Shown here: positions 49,410 to 57,975 of the stretch, piece after piece
Layout of the letters: every line of letters begins with the position of its first letter
Position numbering within the stretch: the first letter of the stretch is position 1
NCBI RefSeq assembly: GCF_000695625.1
Contig: NZ_JMQI01000043.1
Coordinates: 124,001-188,000, forward strand
Reading direction: 5' to 3'
DNA: 64,000 nt
Source: Amycolatopsis rifamycinica
Lineage (GTDB): Bacteria; Actinomycetota; Actinomycetes; Mycobacteriales; Pseudonocardiaceae
Position numbers and translations under genes: made by a program
The notes under the pieces: generated by a model
Databases searched by the model: none
The model's input: the letters and a program-made list of their open reading frames with translations, nothing else
What the model was told of the DNA's origin: nothing

Positions 49410-50675
49410 GTGACGGTTGCGGACGCCCGGAAAACGGTCGAAACGGTCTGGCGGATCGAGTCACCGCGGCTCATCGCGGGCCTGGCCCGGATGGCCCGCG
49501 GCGATGTCGGTCTCGCCGAAGAACTGGCGCAGGACGCGCTGGTCGCGGCGCTGGAGCAGTGGCCGAACTCCGGCGTCCCGCGCAACCCCGGCGCGTGGCT
49601 GATGACGATCGCCAAGCGCCGCGCGGTCGACCAGTTCCGCCGCAACGAGCGGTACGCGGAGAAGCTCGAAGAAGTCGGGCGCGACCAGCAGCTCGGCGAA
49701 GGCGTCCTGCCCGACTTCGACGCCGCCCTCGACGACCACATCGAGGACGACGTCCTGCGCCTGCTGTTCGTCGCCTGCCACCCGGTGCTGAACACGCAGG
49801 CCAGAGTGGCGTTGACGCTGCGCATGGTCGGCGGGCTGACCACCGACGAGATCGCGCGCGCCTTCCTCGTCCGCGAATCGACGATCGCCCAGCGGATCGT
49901 CCGCGCGAAGAAGGCCCTGTCGGCCGCGAAGGTGCCCTTCGAAGTGCCGGAGGGCGACGAGCGCGTCGCCCGGCTGTCGTCGGTGCTGGAAGTCCTCTAC
50001 CTCGTGTTCAACGAGGGGTACTCGGCCACCCGCGGCGACGACTGGATGCGCCCGGCGCTCTGCGAAGAGGCGATGCGGCTCGGCCGCGTGCTCGCCGGCC
50101 TGATGCCGGGCGAGTCGGAGGTCCACGGCCTGGTCGCGCTGATGGAGCTCCAGGCGTCCCGCGCGAAGGCCCGCACCGGCCCGAACGGCGAACCGGTGCT
50201 GCTGCTGGACCAGGACCGCTCCCGCTGGGACCGCTTCCTCATCCAGCACGGCCTCGCGGCGCTGTCGTTGTCCGAGCACATCGCCGAAGGCGCGTACGGC
50301 CCGTACTCCGCCCAGGCGGCGATCGCGGCCTGCCACGCGCGGGCGCGGACGGCCGAGGAGACGGACTGGGCCCGGATCGCGGCGCTCTACGAAGGCCTCG
50401 GCAAGCTCCAGCCGTCCCCGGTGATCGAGCTGAACCGCGGCGTCGCGGTGGCGATGGCGTACGGGCCGTCCGCGGGCCTGGAAGTGGTCGACGCGGTCGC
50501 CGACGACCCGGCGTTGAAGGACTACCACCTGCTACCCAGCGTCCGCGGCGACCTGTTGGAGAAGCTCGGCCGCCGCGAAGAAGCCGAACGGGAGTTCCGC
50601 CGGGCGGCGGAGATGACGGAGAACGCCCGCGAGAGGGAACTGCTGCTGAACCGCGCGAAGGCCGTCAGCGGCTAG
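49410..50675 (+). CDS. ECF42-group RNA polymerase sigma factor with C-terminal TPR domain
   Basis: 421 aa, GTG start. Region 2 (LAEELAQDALVAALEQWP), region 4 (TTDEIARAFLVRESTIAQRIVRAK), then the long helical SnoaL-less extension of this group (residues 180-421, AALYEGLGKLQPSPVIELNR, LLEKLGRREEAEREFRRAAE), required for activity in studied members. Forms an operon with two YCII genes behind an ECF42-like promoter. Stop overlaps the convergent HD gene by 4 nt. Confidence 0.92.
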   Translation: MTVADARKTVETVWRIESPRLIAGLARMARGDVGLAEELAQDALVAALEQWPNSGVPRNPGAWLMTIAKRRAVDQFRRNERYAEKLEEVGRDQQLGEGVLPDFDAALDDHIEDDVLRLLFVACHPVLNTQARVALTLRMVGGLTTDEIARAFLVRESTIAQRIVRAKKALSAAKVPFEVPEGDERVARLSSVLEVLYLVFNEGYSATRGDDWMRPALCEEAMRLGRVLAGLMPGESEVHGLVALMELQASRAKARTGPNGEPVLLLDQDRSRWDRFLIQHGLAALSLSEHIAEGAYGPYSAQAAIAACHARARTAEETDWARIAALYEGLGKLQPSPVIELNRGVAVAMAYGPSAGLEVVDAVADDPALKDYHLLPSVRGDLLEKLGRREEAEREFRRAAEMTENARERELLLNRAKAVSG

Positions 50676-51223
50676 CGCCCCCGCCACGAAAGCGGAGACA
50701 GCGTCATCGCCGCCTCGGCGACCTTCCGCGCCGTCTCCGTCTTGAGTCCCTTCCGCGCGGACTCGATCCACTCGCCGACCGGCCGGACGCCGATGTCCCG
50801 GTACTCCAGCGCCTGCAGCAGCATCTCGAGCTTGTCCGCGTCCTTGGCGCACCACGCTTCCGGCGTCTCCCGCGTTTCGTACTCGTCCACCGCCGACCGC
50901 ACCAGCTCCCGGGACCGATCGGGCAGGGCGGCCGTCTGGTCGGCGGTGATCTGCCGCGGCTGGGGCTTGCGCAGGTAGTCGTTCGCCGTCAGCGGCAGGT
51001 CGCCCGTGCGCGTCTCCTGCGTGTCGTGCCACAGCGCGAGGAACGCCGCCCGCTCCGGGGAAGCGCCCTCCTCGGCCGCGAGCAACGCCGCGAGCTGGGC
51101 CGCGCGCAGGCTGTGCTCGCCGACCGACTCCGGGTCGCGGACGCCCGCGTGCCACCAGCCCGATCTCCTGATGCGCTTCAGGAGCCCGAGCTCGTAGCCG
51201 AAGGACGCCAGTGCCTCACTCAT
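50672..51223 (-). CDS. HD-domain phosphohydrolase (YfbR-like)
   Basis: 183 aa. Metal-binding residues in VGEHSLRAA, LWHDTQE and DADKLEMLL fit the HD superfamily; closest type is the 5'-deoxynucleotidase YfbR group. Role in nucleotide clean-up is inferred from the family. Followed 11 nt upstream by the permease stop. Confidence 0.85.
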   Translation of the reverse strand: MSEALASFGYELGLLKRIRRSGWWHAGVRDPESVGEHSLRAAQLAALLAAEEGASPERAAFLALWHDTQETRTGDLPLTANDYLRKPQPRQITADQTAALPDRSRELVRSAVDEYETRETPEAWCAKDADKLEMLLQALEYRDIGVRPVGEWIESARKGLKTETARKVAEAAMTLSPLSWRGR

Positions 51224-51233
51224 GCCGCCCAGC

Positions 51234-52922
51234 CTAGGGCGACGGGATCATCGCCGTCAGGATCGTCGCCTGGAGGAGCGAAATCACGCCGACCACCGCG
51301 GTCAGCAGCAGCGACCACAGGAACGTCTGCCGCAGCAGCGAGCCCTCCTTGCCGCTCTGCCCGATCGCCGTCGCGCCGATCGAGAGGTTCTGCGGCGAGA
51401 TCATCTTGCCCATCACGCCGCCCGAGGTGTTCGTCGCGCCGGCGAGGATCGGGTTGAGGTCCAGCTGCTGCGCCGAGATCACCTGCATCGGGCCGAACAG
51501 GCTGTTCGTCGACGCGTCCGAGCCGGTCAGGAACACGCCCAGCCAGCCGATGTAGGCCGAGAACAGCGGGAAGACCACGCCCGTCGTGGCCAGGGCCAGG
51601 CCCAGCGTCTGCGTCGCGCCCGAGTAGTTCATCACGAACGCGATCGCCAGGATCGTGAAGATCGTGGCCAGCGCCCAGCGCATCTGGTGCAGCGTCTTCC
51701 GGTACGTCGTCAGCAGCAGTTTCGGCCGCCCGCCCATCGCGAACCCGGCGAGCAGGGCCGCGATCAGGGCGACCGTGCCGGGGGAGAACAGGAAGTCGAC
51801 GGTCAGCGTCGCCGCGTACGGCGCGTTCTTCGCGGTGATCGGCGGGTGCTGGACGACGTGGTTGTGCAGTCCCGGCCAGGCGAAGACCCAGTCCGCCCGG
51901 TGCAGCAGCTTCGTCAGGTCGAGCCAGGTGGGGAGGTGCTTGAAGATGGTGCCGATCCGCGACAGGAAGATCGCCAGGATCAGGACGAGGTAGGGCATCC
52001 ACGCGTACAGCGCACCGCGCCCGGCCTGGGCGGCGCCGAGGCTTCTGGCCGGGGTGGCTTCCTCGCCGTCGAAGCGCCACACCGTCGCCGGCTGCCAGAA
52101 GCGGGTCAGGATCCACAACGCGGCCATCGCGGTGAGCGCCGCGAGGACGTCGACCAGGCTGGCGCTGATGTAGTTGGCGGCGACGAACTGCATGGCCGCG
52201 AACGCGAGCCCGGCGGTCAGCACCGCCGGCCACACCTCGAGCATGCGCTTCCAGCCGGCCAGGACCACGACCAGGAAGGCCGGGATGATCAGGGCCAGTG
52301 CGGGAACCTGGCGGCCGACGGCCGCCGAGAACAGCTCGGTCGCCTGGTCCTGCTTGAGGTGCATGATCGGCGCGGTCAGCCTGCCGAGCACGATCAGCGG
52401 GTTGCCGAGCCCGCCGAACGCGACGGGCGCGGTGTTCGCCAGCAACGCCAGCACGACGGCCTTCACCGGCGGGAACCCGAGCGCGGCCATCATCGCCGCG
52501 GTGATCGCGATCGGCGACCCGCCGCCCGCGACGCCTTCGAGCAGCGCGCCGAAGCCGAACGCGATGAGCAGCGCCTGCAGCCGCCGGTCTTCGCTGAACC
52601 CGGCGAGCACCCGCTTGATCGCGTCGAACCGGCCGGTGGCGACGGTGACGTTGTGGAAGTAGACGGCGTGGAAGGCGATCCACGCCACCGACCACATGCC
52701 GAACACGACACCCATGGCCGCGGAGTCGAACGCCAGCGCGGCCGGCATCCGGTAGAGCAGGAGGGCGACGCCGAGCGCCGTCACCAAGGCCAGTGCCGCG
52801 GAGAGGTGCGCGGAGAAGCGGAGCACCCCGAGCGAGACCAGCAGCATGATGATCGGGAGCGCGGCGAGCAGCGCGGAGATCCACAGCCCGCCCGCCGGCT
52901 GGTAGTCCTGGATCCAGGTCAC
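51234..52922 (-). CDS. lldP: L-lactate permease
   Basis: 562 aa, GTG start, 12-14 hydrophobic segments. Lactate-permease motifs FGFGALLEGVAGGGSPIAI, NTAPVAFGGLGNPL and ATNTSGGVMGKMISPQNL are present. Proton-coupled uptake of lactate/glycolate. Follows an IclR regulator by 25 nt on the same strand. No lactate dehydrogenase gene (lldEFG or lldD) is next to it. Confidence 0.9.
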   Translation of the reverse strand: MTWIQDYQPAGGLWISALLAALPIIMLLVSLGVLRFSAHLSAALALVTALGVALLLYRMPAALAFDSAAMGVVFGMWSVAWIAFHAVYFHNVTVATGRFDAIKRVLAGFSEDRRLQALLIAFGFGALLEGVAGGGSPIAITAAMMAALGFPPVKAVVLALLANTAPVAFGGLGNPLIVLGRLTAPIMHLKQDQATELFSAAVGRQVPALALIIPAFLVVVLAGWKRMLEVWPAVLTAGLAFAAMQFVAANYISASLVDVLAALTAMAALWILTRFWQPATVWRFDGEEATPARSLGAAQAGRGALYAWMPYLVLILAIFLSRIGTIFKHLPTWLDLTKLLHRADWVFAWPGLHNHVVQHPPITAKNAPYAATLTVDFLFSPGTVALIAALLAGFAMGGRPKLLLTTYRKTLHQMRWALATIFTILAIAFVMNYSGATQTLGLALATTGVVFPLFSAYIGWLGVFLTGSDASTNSLFGPMQVISAQQLDLNPILAGATNTSGGVMGKMISPQNLSIGATAIGQSGKEGSLLRQTFLWSLLLTAVVGVISLLQATILTAMIPSP

Positions 52923-52947
52923 GTCGGCTCCTTCGCAGGGTTGGTGC

Positions 52948-53730
52948 TCAGGCCGGCCGGCTCCGGACGTAGCCGAGCCGCAGGGACAGGGCGGCGGCGG
53001 TCCCGGCCACGGAGGCGCCGAGTTCGTCGAGGCGGCGCAGCACGCGCGGCGCGGGCCCGGCGATGCTGATGGCGGCGATCGGCCGCCCCGAGTGGTCCCG
53101 CACGGCCGCGGCGACGCAGCCGACGTCCGGCTCGTTCTCGACCTCGTCGACGGCCCACCCGCGCCGGCTGGTCTTCGCGAGCTCGTCGAGCAGCCGGTGC
53201 GGGTCGACGATGGTCTTGAGGGTCAGCGAGTCGAGCCTCATCCGCCGCACGCGTTCGAGCCGATCGGCCTCGGGCAGCGCGGCGAGCCACGCCTTCCCGA
53301 GCGACGTCGCGTGCTGCGGCCGCCGGGTGCCGAGCCGGCAGGCGAGGGTGACGGCACTGGCACTGCGTTCGGTGGCGACGTAGACCATGGTGTCGTTGTC
53401 GGGAACGGCGAGGTAGGTGGTCTCCCCGGACCGTTCGGCGAGCGACGCGAGGTACCGCGGAGCACACCGGTGCAGATCGGTGGCGGCCATGGCCCGCGCC
53501 CCGAGTTCGACGAGCCGGGTACCGAGCCGCACCCGCCCGGTGACCTGGTCGGCTTCGAGGTATTCGAGGTTTTTGAGCGTCCCGACGATCCGGTAGGCGG
53601 CGCTGCGGGAGAGCCCCAGCTGCCGCGCGATCGCGTTGGTGGAAATTTCCTGGTGCCGCCCGACGTGCTCCAGCACGGCGAGCCCGCGTTCGAGAGTCCC
53701 GCTTTGTTCCAGCCCGCGCTCCGGTCCCAC
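52948..53730 (-). CDS. IclR-family regulator
   Basis: 260 aa, GTG start. N-terminal HTH (STNAIARQLGLSRSAAYRIV) and C-terminal effector domain (RPQHATSLGKAWLAAL, IAAISIAGPAPRV). Upstream of and co-oriented with lldP, so it probably controls lactate uptake. Its own promoter lies in the long non-coding stretch that follows. Confidence 0.9.
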   Translation of the reverse strand: MGPERGLEQSGTLERGLAVLEHVGRHQEISTNAIARQLGLSRSAAYRIVGTLKNLEYLEADQVTGRVRLGTRLVELGARAMAATDLHRCAPRYLASLAERSGETTYLAVPDNDTMVYVATERSASAVTLACRLGTRRPQHATSLGKAWLAALPEADRLERVRRMRLDSLTLKTIVDPHRLLDELAKTSRRGWAVDEVENEPDVGCVAAAVRDHSGRPIAAISIAGPAPRVLRRLDELGASVAGTAAALSLRLGYVRSRPA

Positions 53731-54325
53731 GCTGCCCTCCGTTGGACGATTTCCCGCTCAGCGGCACGCCTTTCCGCTGGCTGGGGTTGGACGGTAACAC
53801 CTCCGATGTATCTGCGGTAGATCTTGGAAAGACTCGCAACAATGCGAGCAGTTGTGGATGCTAATTGGTTCAACATCCGATGGTTAAGTTTCCTACCTAT
53901 GGCGGTTGCGCTCCCTGCGACCAGCTGCGGGCGGTGGCTTCGACGGCCGGTTGTTCATATCCGTGAATGTGCGCGCGGGTTGTCCACGGGCAGGAAGCAA
54001 TGTGGACAAGCGGGCGGCGGCTCGCGTTCTTTCGCCGTTGTTGTCGGTGCGCGCCGATATGCTGGACCCGGGGGGCGCCCCCGCGGCGGGGGGCCGGGTT
54101 CGGCGCGGCCCAACGCCCCTCGGCCACCCTCGCCGGGGCACCTGCGAAGGGCCGCCAGGGCGAAGCGGCGCCCAGGAGATCGACTCCGCCGGAACTCTGG
54201 GAGCGCCTCGGCAACGGCGGGGTTTTCGGTCGCAGCCCAGCGGACGATCAGCCCGGGAAGCCTCGCCATATCAGCCGACCCGGGAAGCTCCTGCCGGATC
54301 AGCCGACCCAGGAAGCCTCGCCGGA
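53731..54325. other. 595-bp non-coding region, IclR/TetR
   Basis: No ORF with coding character seen. The first 170 bp are AT-rich for this genome and should hold the IclR promoter (an inverted CTCGCA-N4-TGCGAG at 53833-53848). Two DnaA-box-like sites lie at 53980-54009, a GGGGGCGCCCCC palindrome near 54071 and three short tandem repeats at 54247-54330. Confidence 0.6.
53980..54009. promoter_or_regulatory. Inverted pair of DnaA-box-like sites
   Basis: TTGTCCACG (53980-53988) and TGTGGACAA (54001-54009). The second is the exact complement of the actinobacterial DnaA consensus TTGTCCACA, the first differs by one base. A weaker TTGTGGAT lies at about 53853. No dnaA/dnaN/replication gene is near. 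Confidence 0.45.
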
Positions 54326-54330
54326 TCAGC
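54247..54330. repeat. Imperfect tandem repeats, about 23-28 bp
   Basis: ATCAGCC followed by (GA)CCCGGGAAGC and CTCGCC or CTGCCGG, starting at 54247, 54270 and 54298, with a last ATCAGC at 54325 that overlaps the TetR stop. Could form part of the terminator of that gene. Confidence 0.55.
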
Positions 54331-54889
54331 GCGCGACGGCCGCCTGTACCTCATCAAGAGCCCGCCGCGCAGCCTCCCCGAAGTCCCCGGCGTCGCCCTC
54401 GATCCACCGCTCATAACCGATCTTCATCGCCAGTGCCCCCAGCTCCGCGACCACCCGCGCGGTCAGCTCGGCAACACCCCGCCGCCGGAGTGCGTCGGTC
54501 ATCGCCGCGATGATCGCCAGTCCCTTGAGCGCGTCCCGCTCCTGCAGCTCCGGGTGCGCGGCGATCACCGACCGCCGCTGGGCACTGAACTCCCGGAGCT
54601 CCGGGGTGAACGCCTCCCGGGCCGCCGCGTCCATCGCGCAGATCACCGCTTCGACGGGTGTCGCCGCGGGCGGTGCGGCGACCACGGCCTCCGCCAGCAG
54701 GTCGGCCAGTGCGCTTCCGCCGAAGAGCACTTCCCGCTTGTCCTGGAAGTGCCGGAAGAACGTGCTCTTCGTCAGTCCCGCGCGCGCCGCGATGTCGACC
54801 ACCGTCGTGTTCTCGTAGCCGCGCTCGGCGAACAGTTCGAGGGCGGCCTTGCTCAGCCGCTTCGGTGCGTCCGGTTCCCAGCGAGCCAT
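54326..54889 (-). CDS. TetR-family regulator
   Basis: 187 aa from ATG 54889 (a GTG at 54898 is in frame). HTH in ENTTVVDIAARAGLTKSTFFRHF. Divergent from the quinone oxidoreductase gene; the 76-bp gap carries matching inverted GGGACCAAG-type half-sites, so it very likely represses itself and the oxidoreductase. Confidence 0.88.
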   Translation of the reverse strand: MARWEPDAPKRLSKAALELFAERGYENTTVVDIAARAGLTKSTFFRHFQDKREVLFGGSALADLLAEAVVAAPPAATPVEAVICAMDAAAREAFTPELREFSAQRRSVIAAHPELQERDALKGLAIIAAMTDALRRRGVAELTARVVAELGALAMKIGYERWIEGDAGDFGEAARRALDEVQAAVAR

Positions 54890-54907
54890 GGTGGTCACTT
54901 TACGGCA

Positions 54908-54949
54908 CTTGGTCCCGTCGCCAGGTGTACGGTGATGGGACCAAGTCCC
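54908..54949. promoter_or_regulatory. TetR operator candidate
   Basis: CTTGGTCCC (54908-54916) and its complement GGGACCAAG (54937-54945); the second is also part of a local palindrome GGGAC-CAA-GTCCC (54937-54949). Sits in the short divergent promoter. Confidence 0.7.
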
Positions 54950-54965
54950 ATAACAGGAGGTTCCG

Positions 54966-55874
54966 ATGAGCCGAGCCGTCGTCTACGAGAAGTTCGGTGG
55001 CCCCGAGGTGCTGGAGCTGCGAGACGTCCCCGAACCCCACGCCGGCCCGGGTGAGGTGCGCGTTCGCGTCACCGCCGCCGGGCTGAACCCGATGGACTGG
55101 GGCCTCGTCGCGCGCCCCGAGGCCGCCGCGCGGTTCGGCGTCACCCTGCCGTCCGGCTTCGGGTACGACTTCGCCGGCGTGGTCGACGAAGCCGGGCCGG
55201 GCGCCGGATACGCCGTGGGCGACCGCGTCCACGGCGGCGCGCTGGGCCGGGCCGTCGCCGATTTCGTGGTCGTCCGGGCGGGAGACGCGCTCTTCCGCAC
55301 CCCGGACGGCATCAGCGACGAGGTGGCGAGCACCCTCCCGGTGGCCGGCTCCTCCGCGGCCGCCGCACTGGCCGCCGTCGGGCTGCGGGCCGGGGACACC
55401 GTCCTGGTCGGCGGGGCCGCCGGCGGGGTGGGCATCTTCGCCGTCCAGCTCGCGAAACTCGCCGGCGCGACCGTGCTCGGCACCGCCGCCGAGGGCACCT
55501 TCCCCTTCCTGCGCGAGCTCGGCGCCGAGCCCGTCGCCTACGGACCCGGCCTGCCCGACCGGGTCCGCGAACTCGGTGAGATCACCGCCGCGATCGACCT
55601 CTTCGGCACGGAGACGGCGGAGGCCGCGTTGAAGCTCGGCGTCCCACCCGAGCGGATCGCCACGATCGCCGCGGGCCCCACCCCGCCCGGCGGGGTGCGT
55701 GCCACCGGGGGCGCCGACGCCGAGCCCGGTGCCTTGACGCAGATCGCCGACGCCGTCGCCGCCGGACGGCTCAGGGTGCCCGTCGCCGCCGTCTTCCCCG
55801 TCGAGCGGATCCGCGACGCCGTCGCGTTGCAGGCTTCGCGGCACGTCCACGGCAAGGTCGTCGTCACGCTGTAG
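54966..55874 (+). CDS. Zinc-free NADPH:quinone oxidoreductase (MDR family)
   Basis: 302 aa. GroES-like N-terminus (MSRAVVYEKFGGPEVLEL) and Rossmann AAGGVGIFAVQLAKL. Lacks the zinc-ligand Cys cluster, as in quinone oxidoreductases. AACAGGAGG ribosome-binding site. Detoxifies quinones or enones; TetR control implies induction by such compounds. Confidence 0.88.
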   Translation: MSRAVVYEKFGGPEVLELRDVPEPHAGPGEVRVRVTAAGLNPMDWGLVARPEAAARFGVTLPSGFGYDFAGVVDEAGPGAGYAVGDRVHGGALGRAVADFVVVRAGDALFRTPDGISDEVASTLPVAGSSAAAALAAVGLRAGDTVLVGGAAGGVGIFAVQLAKLAGATVLGTAAEGTFPFLRELGAEPVAYGPGLPDRVRELGEITAAIDLFGTETAEAALKLGVPPERIATIAAGPTPPGGVRATGGADAEPGALTQIADAVAAGRLRVPVAAVFPVERIRDAVALQASRHVHGKVVVTL

Positions 55875-55930
55875 AGACCCGTGCCACGGACTCAGGAAAA
55901 TCACAGCGCCCGGGGGGCAGCATCCGGCCG

Positions 55931-57160
55931 GTGTCCGTCCGAAACCCCCTCCGCACCCGCGCGTCCGTGGCCGCCGGGCGGCTGACCGCCTGGCTGTCCC
56001 GCAGCTCGGGGCTCGGCCGCGGCGGCATGATCGGCGGCCGCGTCACGCTGGCCCTCGATCCGCTCGCCCTGCGCCGCCTCGGCCGGGAACGCACGGTCGT
56101 GCTCGTCACCGGCACCAACGGCAAGACCACGACGTCGCTGATGCTCACCCGTGCGCTCGAAACGCTGGCCGAGGTCGCCGCCAACAGCGATGGCGCCAAC
56201 ATGCCCGACGGCGTCCTCGCGGCGCTGACCGCCCGCCCCGACGCGCCCTACGCGGTGCTCGAGGTCGACGAGACCTACCTGCCCTGGGTGGCCGACCAGG
56301 TCCGGCCCGCCGTCCTCGTCCTGCTCAACCTCAGCCGCGACCAGCTCGACCGGGTCGGCGAGGTGCGCGCCACCGAGCGGGACCTGCGGGCGGCGATCGG
56401 GACACTGCCGGGCACGGTCGTCGTCGCGAACTGCGACGACGTCCTGGTGACGTCCGCGGCGAGCGCGGCCGCGAAGGCCGTGTGGGTCAGCGCCGGCTGC
56501 CGCTGGACCGGTGACTCGACGGCGTGCCCGCGCTGCGAAGGCCGCGTCGCAACCCACGACCGGCACTGGAGCTGCGGGTGCGGGCTCGCCCGGCCGGAAC
56601 CCGGCTGGACGCTCGACGGCGAGTTCGTCCGGACGCCGGGCGGCCGCCAGGTCGACCTCGACCTGCGGCTGCCCGGCGAGGTCAACCGCGCCAACGCCGC
56701 GCTCGCGCTCGCCGCGGCGCACCGGCTCGGCGTGCCGCCGCACACCGCCGCGGCCCGGCTGCGGACCATCACCGACATCGGCGGCCGCTACCGGACGATC
56801 CGCCGGTCGCGGCACTCCGTGCGGCTGATGCTGGCCAAGAACCCGGCCGGCTGGGTGGAAACCCTGCGCGTGCTGGACGAGGACACCCCGGTCGTCGTCG
56901 CGGTCAACGCTCAGGAGGCCGACGGCCGCGACCTGTCCTGGCTGTGGGACGTGCACTTCGAACGGCTGCGCGGACGCCCGGTGGTCGTCACCGGCGAGCG
57001 CGGCGCCGACCTCTCCGTGCGGCTCTGCTACGCCGAGGTCGCGCACTGGGCCGAGCCGGACCCGGTCACCGCGATCGACACGCTGCCGCCCGGCGCCGTC
57101 GAGCTGGTCGCCAACTACACCGCGTTCCGCGAGCTGGTGGGCAGGTTGCCGGGTGGCTGA
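55931..57160 (+). CDS. murT: Lipid II isoglutaminyl synthase subunit MurT
   Basis: 409 aa, GTG start. Mur-ligase central domain with P-loop VTGTNGKTTTS, a small zinc ribbon insertion (ACPRCEGR, SCGCGL) typical of MurT, and C-terminal DUF1727. With GatD it amidates the alpha-carboxyl of D-Glu in lipid II. Overlaps gatD by 8 nt, the standard arrangement. Confidence 0.93.
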   Translation: MSVRNPLRTRASVAAGRLTAWLSRSSGLGRGGMIGGRVTLALDPLALRRLGRERTVVLVTGTNGKTTTSLMLTRALETLAEVAANSDGANMPDGVLAALTARPDAPYAVLEVDETYLPWVADQVRPAVLVLLNLSRDQLDRVGEVRATERDLRAAIGTLPGTVVVANCDDVLVTSAASAAAKAVWVSAGCRWTGDSTACPRCEGRVATHDRHWSCGCGLARPEPGWTLDGEFVRTPGGRQVDLDLRLPGEVNRANAALALAAAHRLGVPPHTAAARLRTITDIGGRYRTIRRSRHSVRLMLAKNPAGWVETLRVLDEDTPVVVAVNAQEADGRDLSWLWDVHFERLRGRPVVVTGERGADLSVRLCYAEVAHWAEPDPVTAIDTLPPGAVELVANYTAFRELVGRLPGG

Positions 57161-57869
57161 GTCGATCGTCCGGATCGGGCTCCTGCTGCCGGAGGTGCTG
57201 GGCACCTACGGCGACACCGGCAACGCCCAGGTGCTCGGGAAGCGGCTGCAGTGGCGCGGGTTCGACGCCGAGGTGGTGCCGGTCGGGCTCGGCGAGGCCG
57301 TTCCGTCCGCTTTGGACCTCTACCTGCTCGGTGGCGGCGAGGACGGCGCGCAGGCGCTGGCCGCCGCGCACCTGCGCAAGTACCCGGGCCTGCGGCGGGC
57401 CGTCACGGCCGGCGCGGTGGTCTTCGGCGTGTGCGCCGGCCTGCAGGTGCTCGGCACCCGCTTCCGCGGCCTCGACGGCGTCGACCACGACGGCCTCGGC
57501 CTGCTCGACGTCACCACCGAACCGGGCGAGCAGCGCGCGGTCGCCGAGCTGGTCGCGACGCCGTCCCGGCTCCTGGCCGGGGCCGCCCTGACCGGGTTCG
57601 AGAACCACCTCGGCGTCAGCAAGCTCGGCGCCGGCAGCGAACCGCTCGGGCAGGTCGTGCGCGGCACCGGCAACGGCGACGGCACCGAGGGCGCGGTGAC
57701 CGACCGGGTCGTCGGCACCTACCTGCACGGCCCGGCGCTCGCCCGCAACCCCGCGCTGGCCGACCTGCTGCTGGCCTGGACGGTCGGGCACCCGCTCGGC
57801 CCGTTGCGCGTGCCCGAGGTCGAGCGGCTGCGCGGGGAGCGGCTCGCCGTCCCGCGCCGGCGCCGGTGA
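57153..57869 (+). CDS. gatD: Lipid II isoglutaminyl synthase glutaminase subunit GatD
   Basis: 238 aa class I glutamine amidotransferase-like protein. Nucleophile Cys in VFGVCAGLQVLG; LTGFENHLGVSK near the center; His in GTYLHGPALARNPALAD. Supplies ammonia to MurT for lipid II amidation. Confidence 0.93.
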   Translation: MAESIVRIGLLLPEVLGTYGDTGNAQVLGKRLQWRGFDAEVVPVGLGEAVPSALDLYLLGGGEDGAQALAAAHLRKYPGLRRAVTAGAVVFGVCAGLQVLGTRFRGLDGVDHDGLGLLDVTTEPGEQRAVAELVATPSRLLAGAALTGFENHLGVSKLGAGSEPLGQVVRGTGNGDGTEGAVTDRVVGTYLHGPALARNPALADLLLAWTVGHPLGPLRVPEVERLRGERLAVPRRRR

Positions 57870-57975
57870 GCCCGTGGTCCAGCCCCGTTCCCCGGCCACC
57901 GCTGCCGGCCACCCGCCGGCACCCCGAGGCCACATCGGGGCGGGCCGGGCGCGCGGCGGTGGTTACGCTGCGTTG

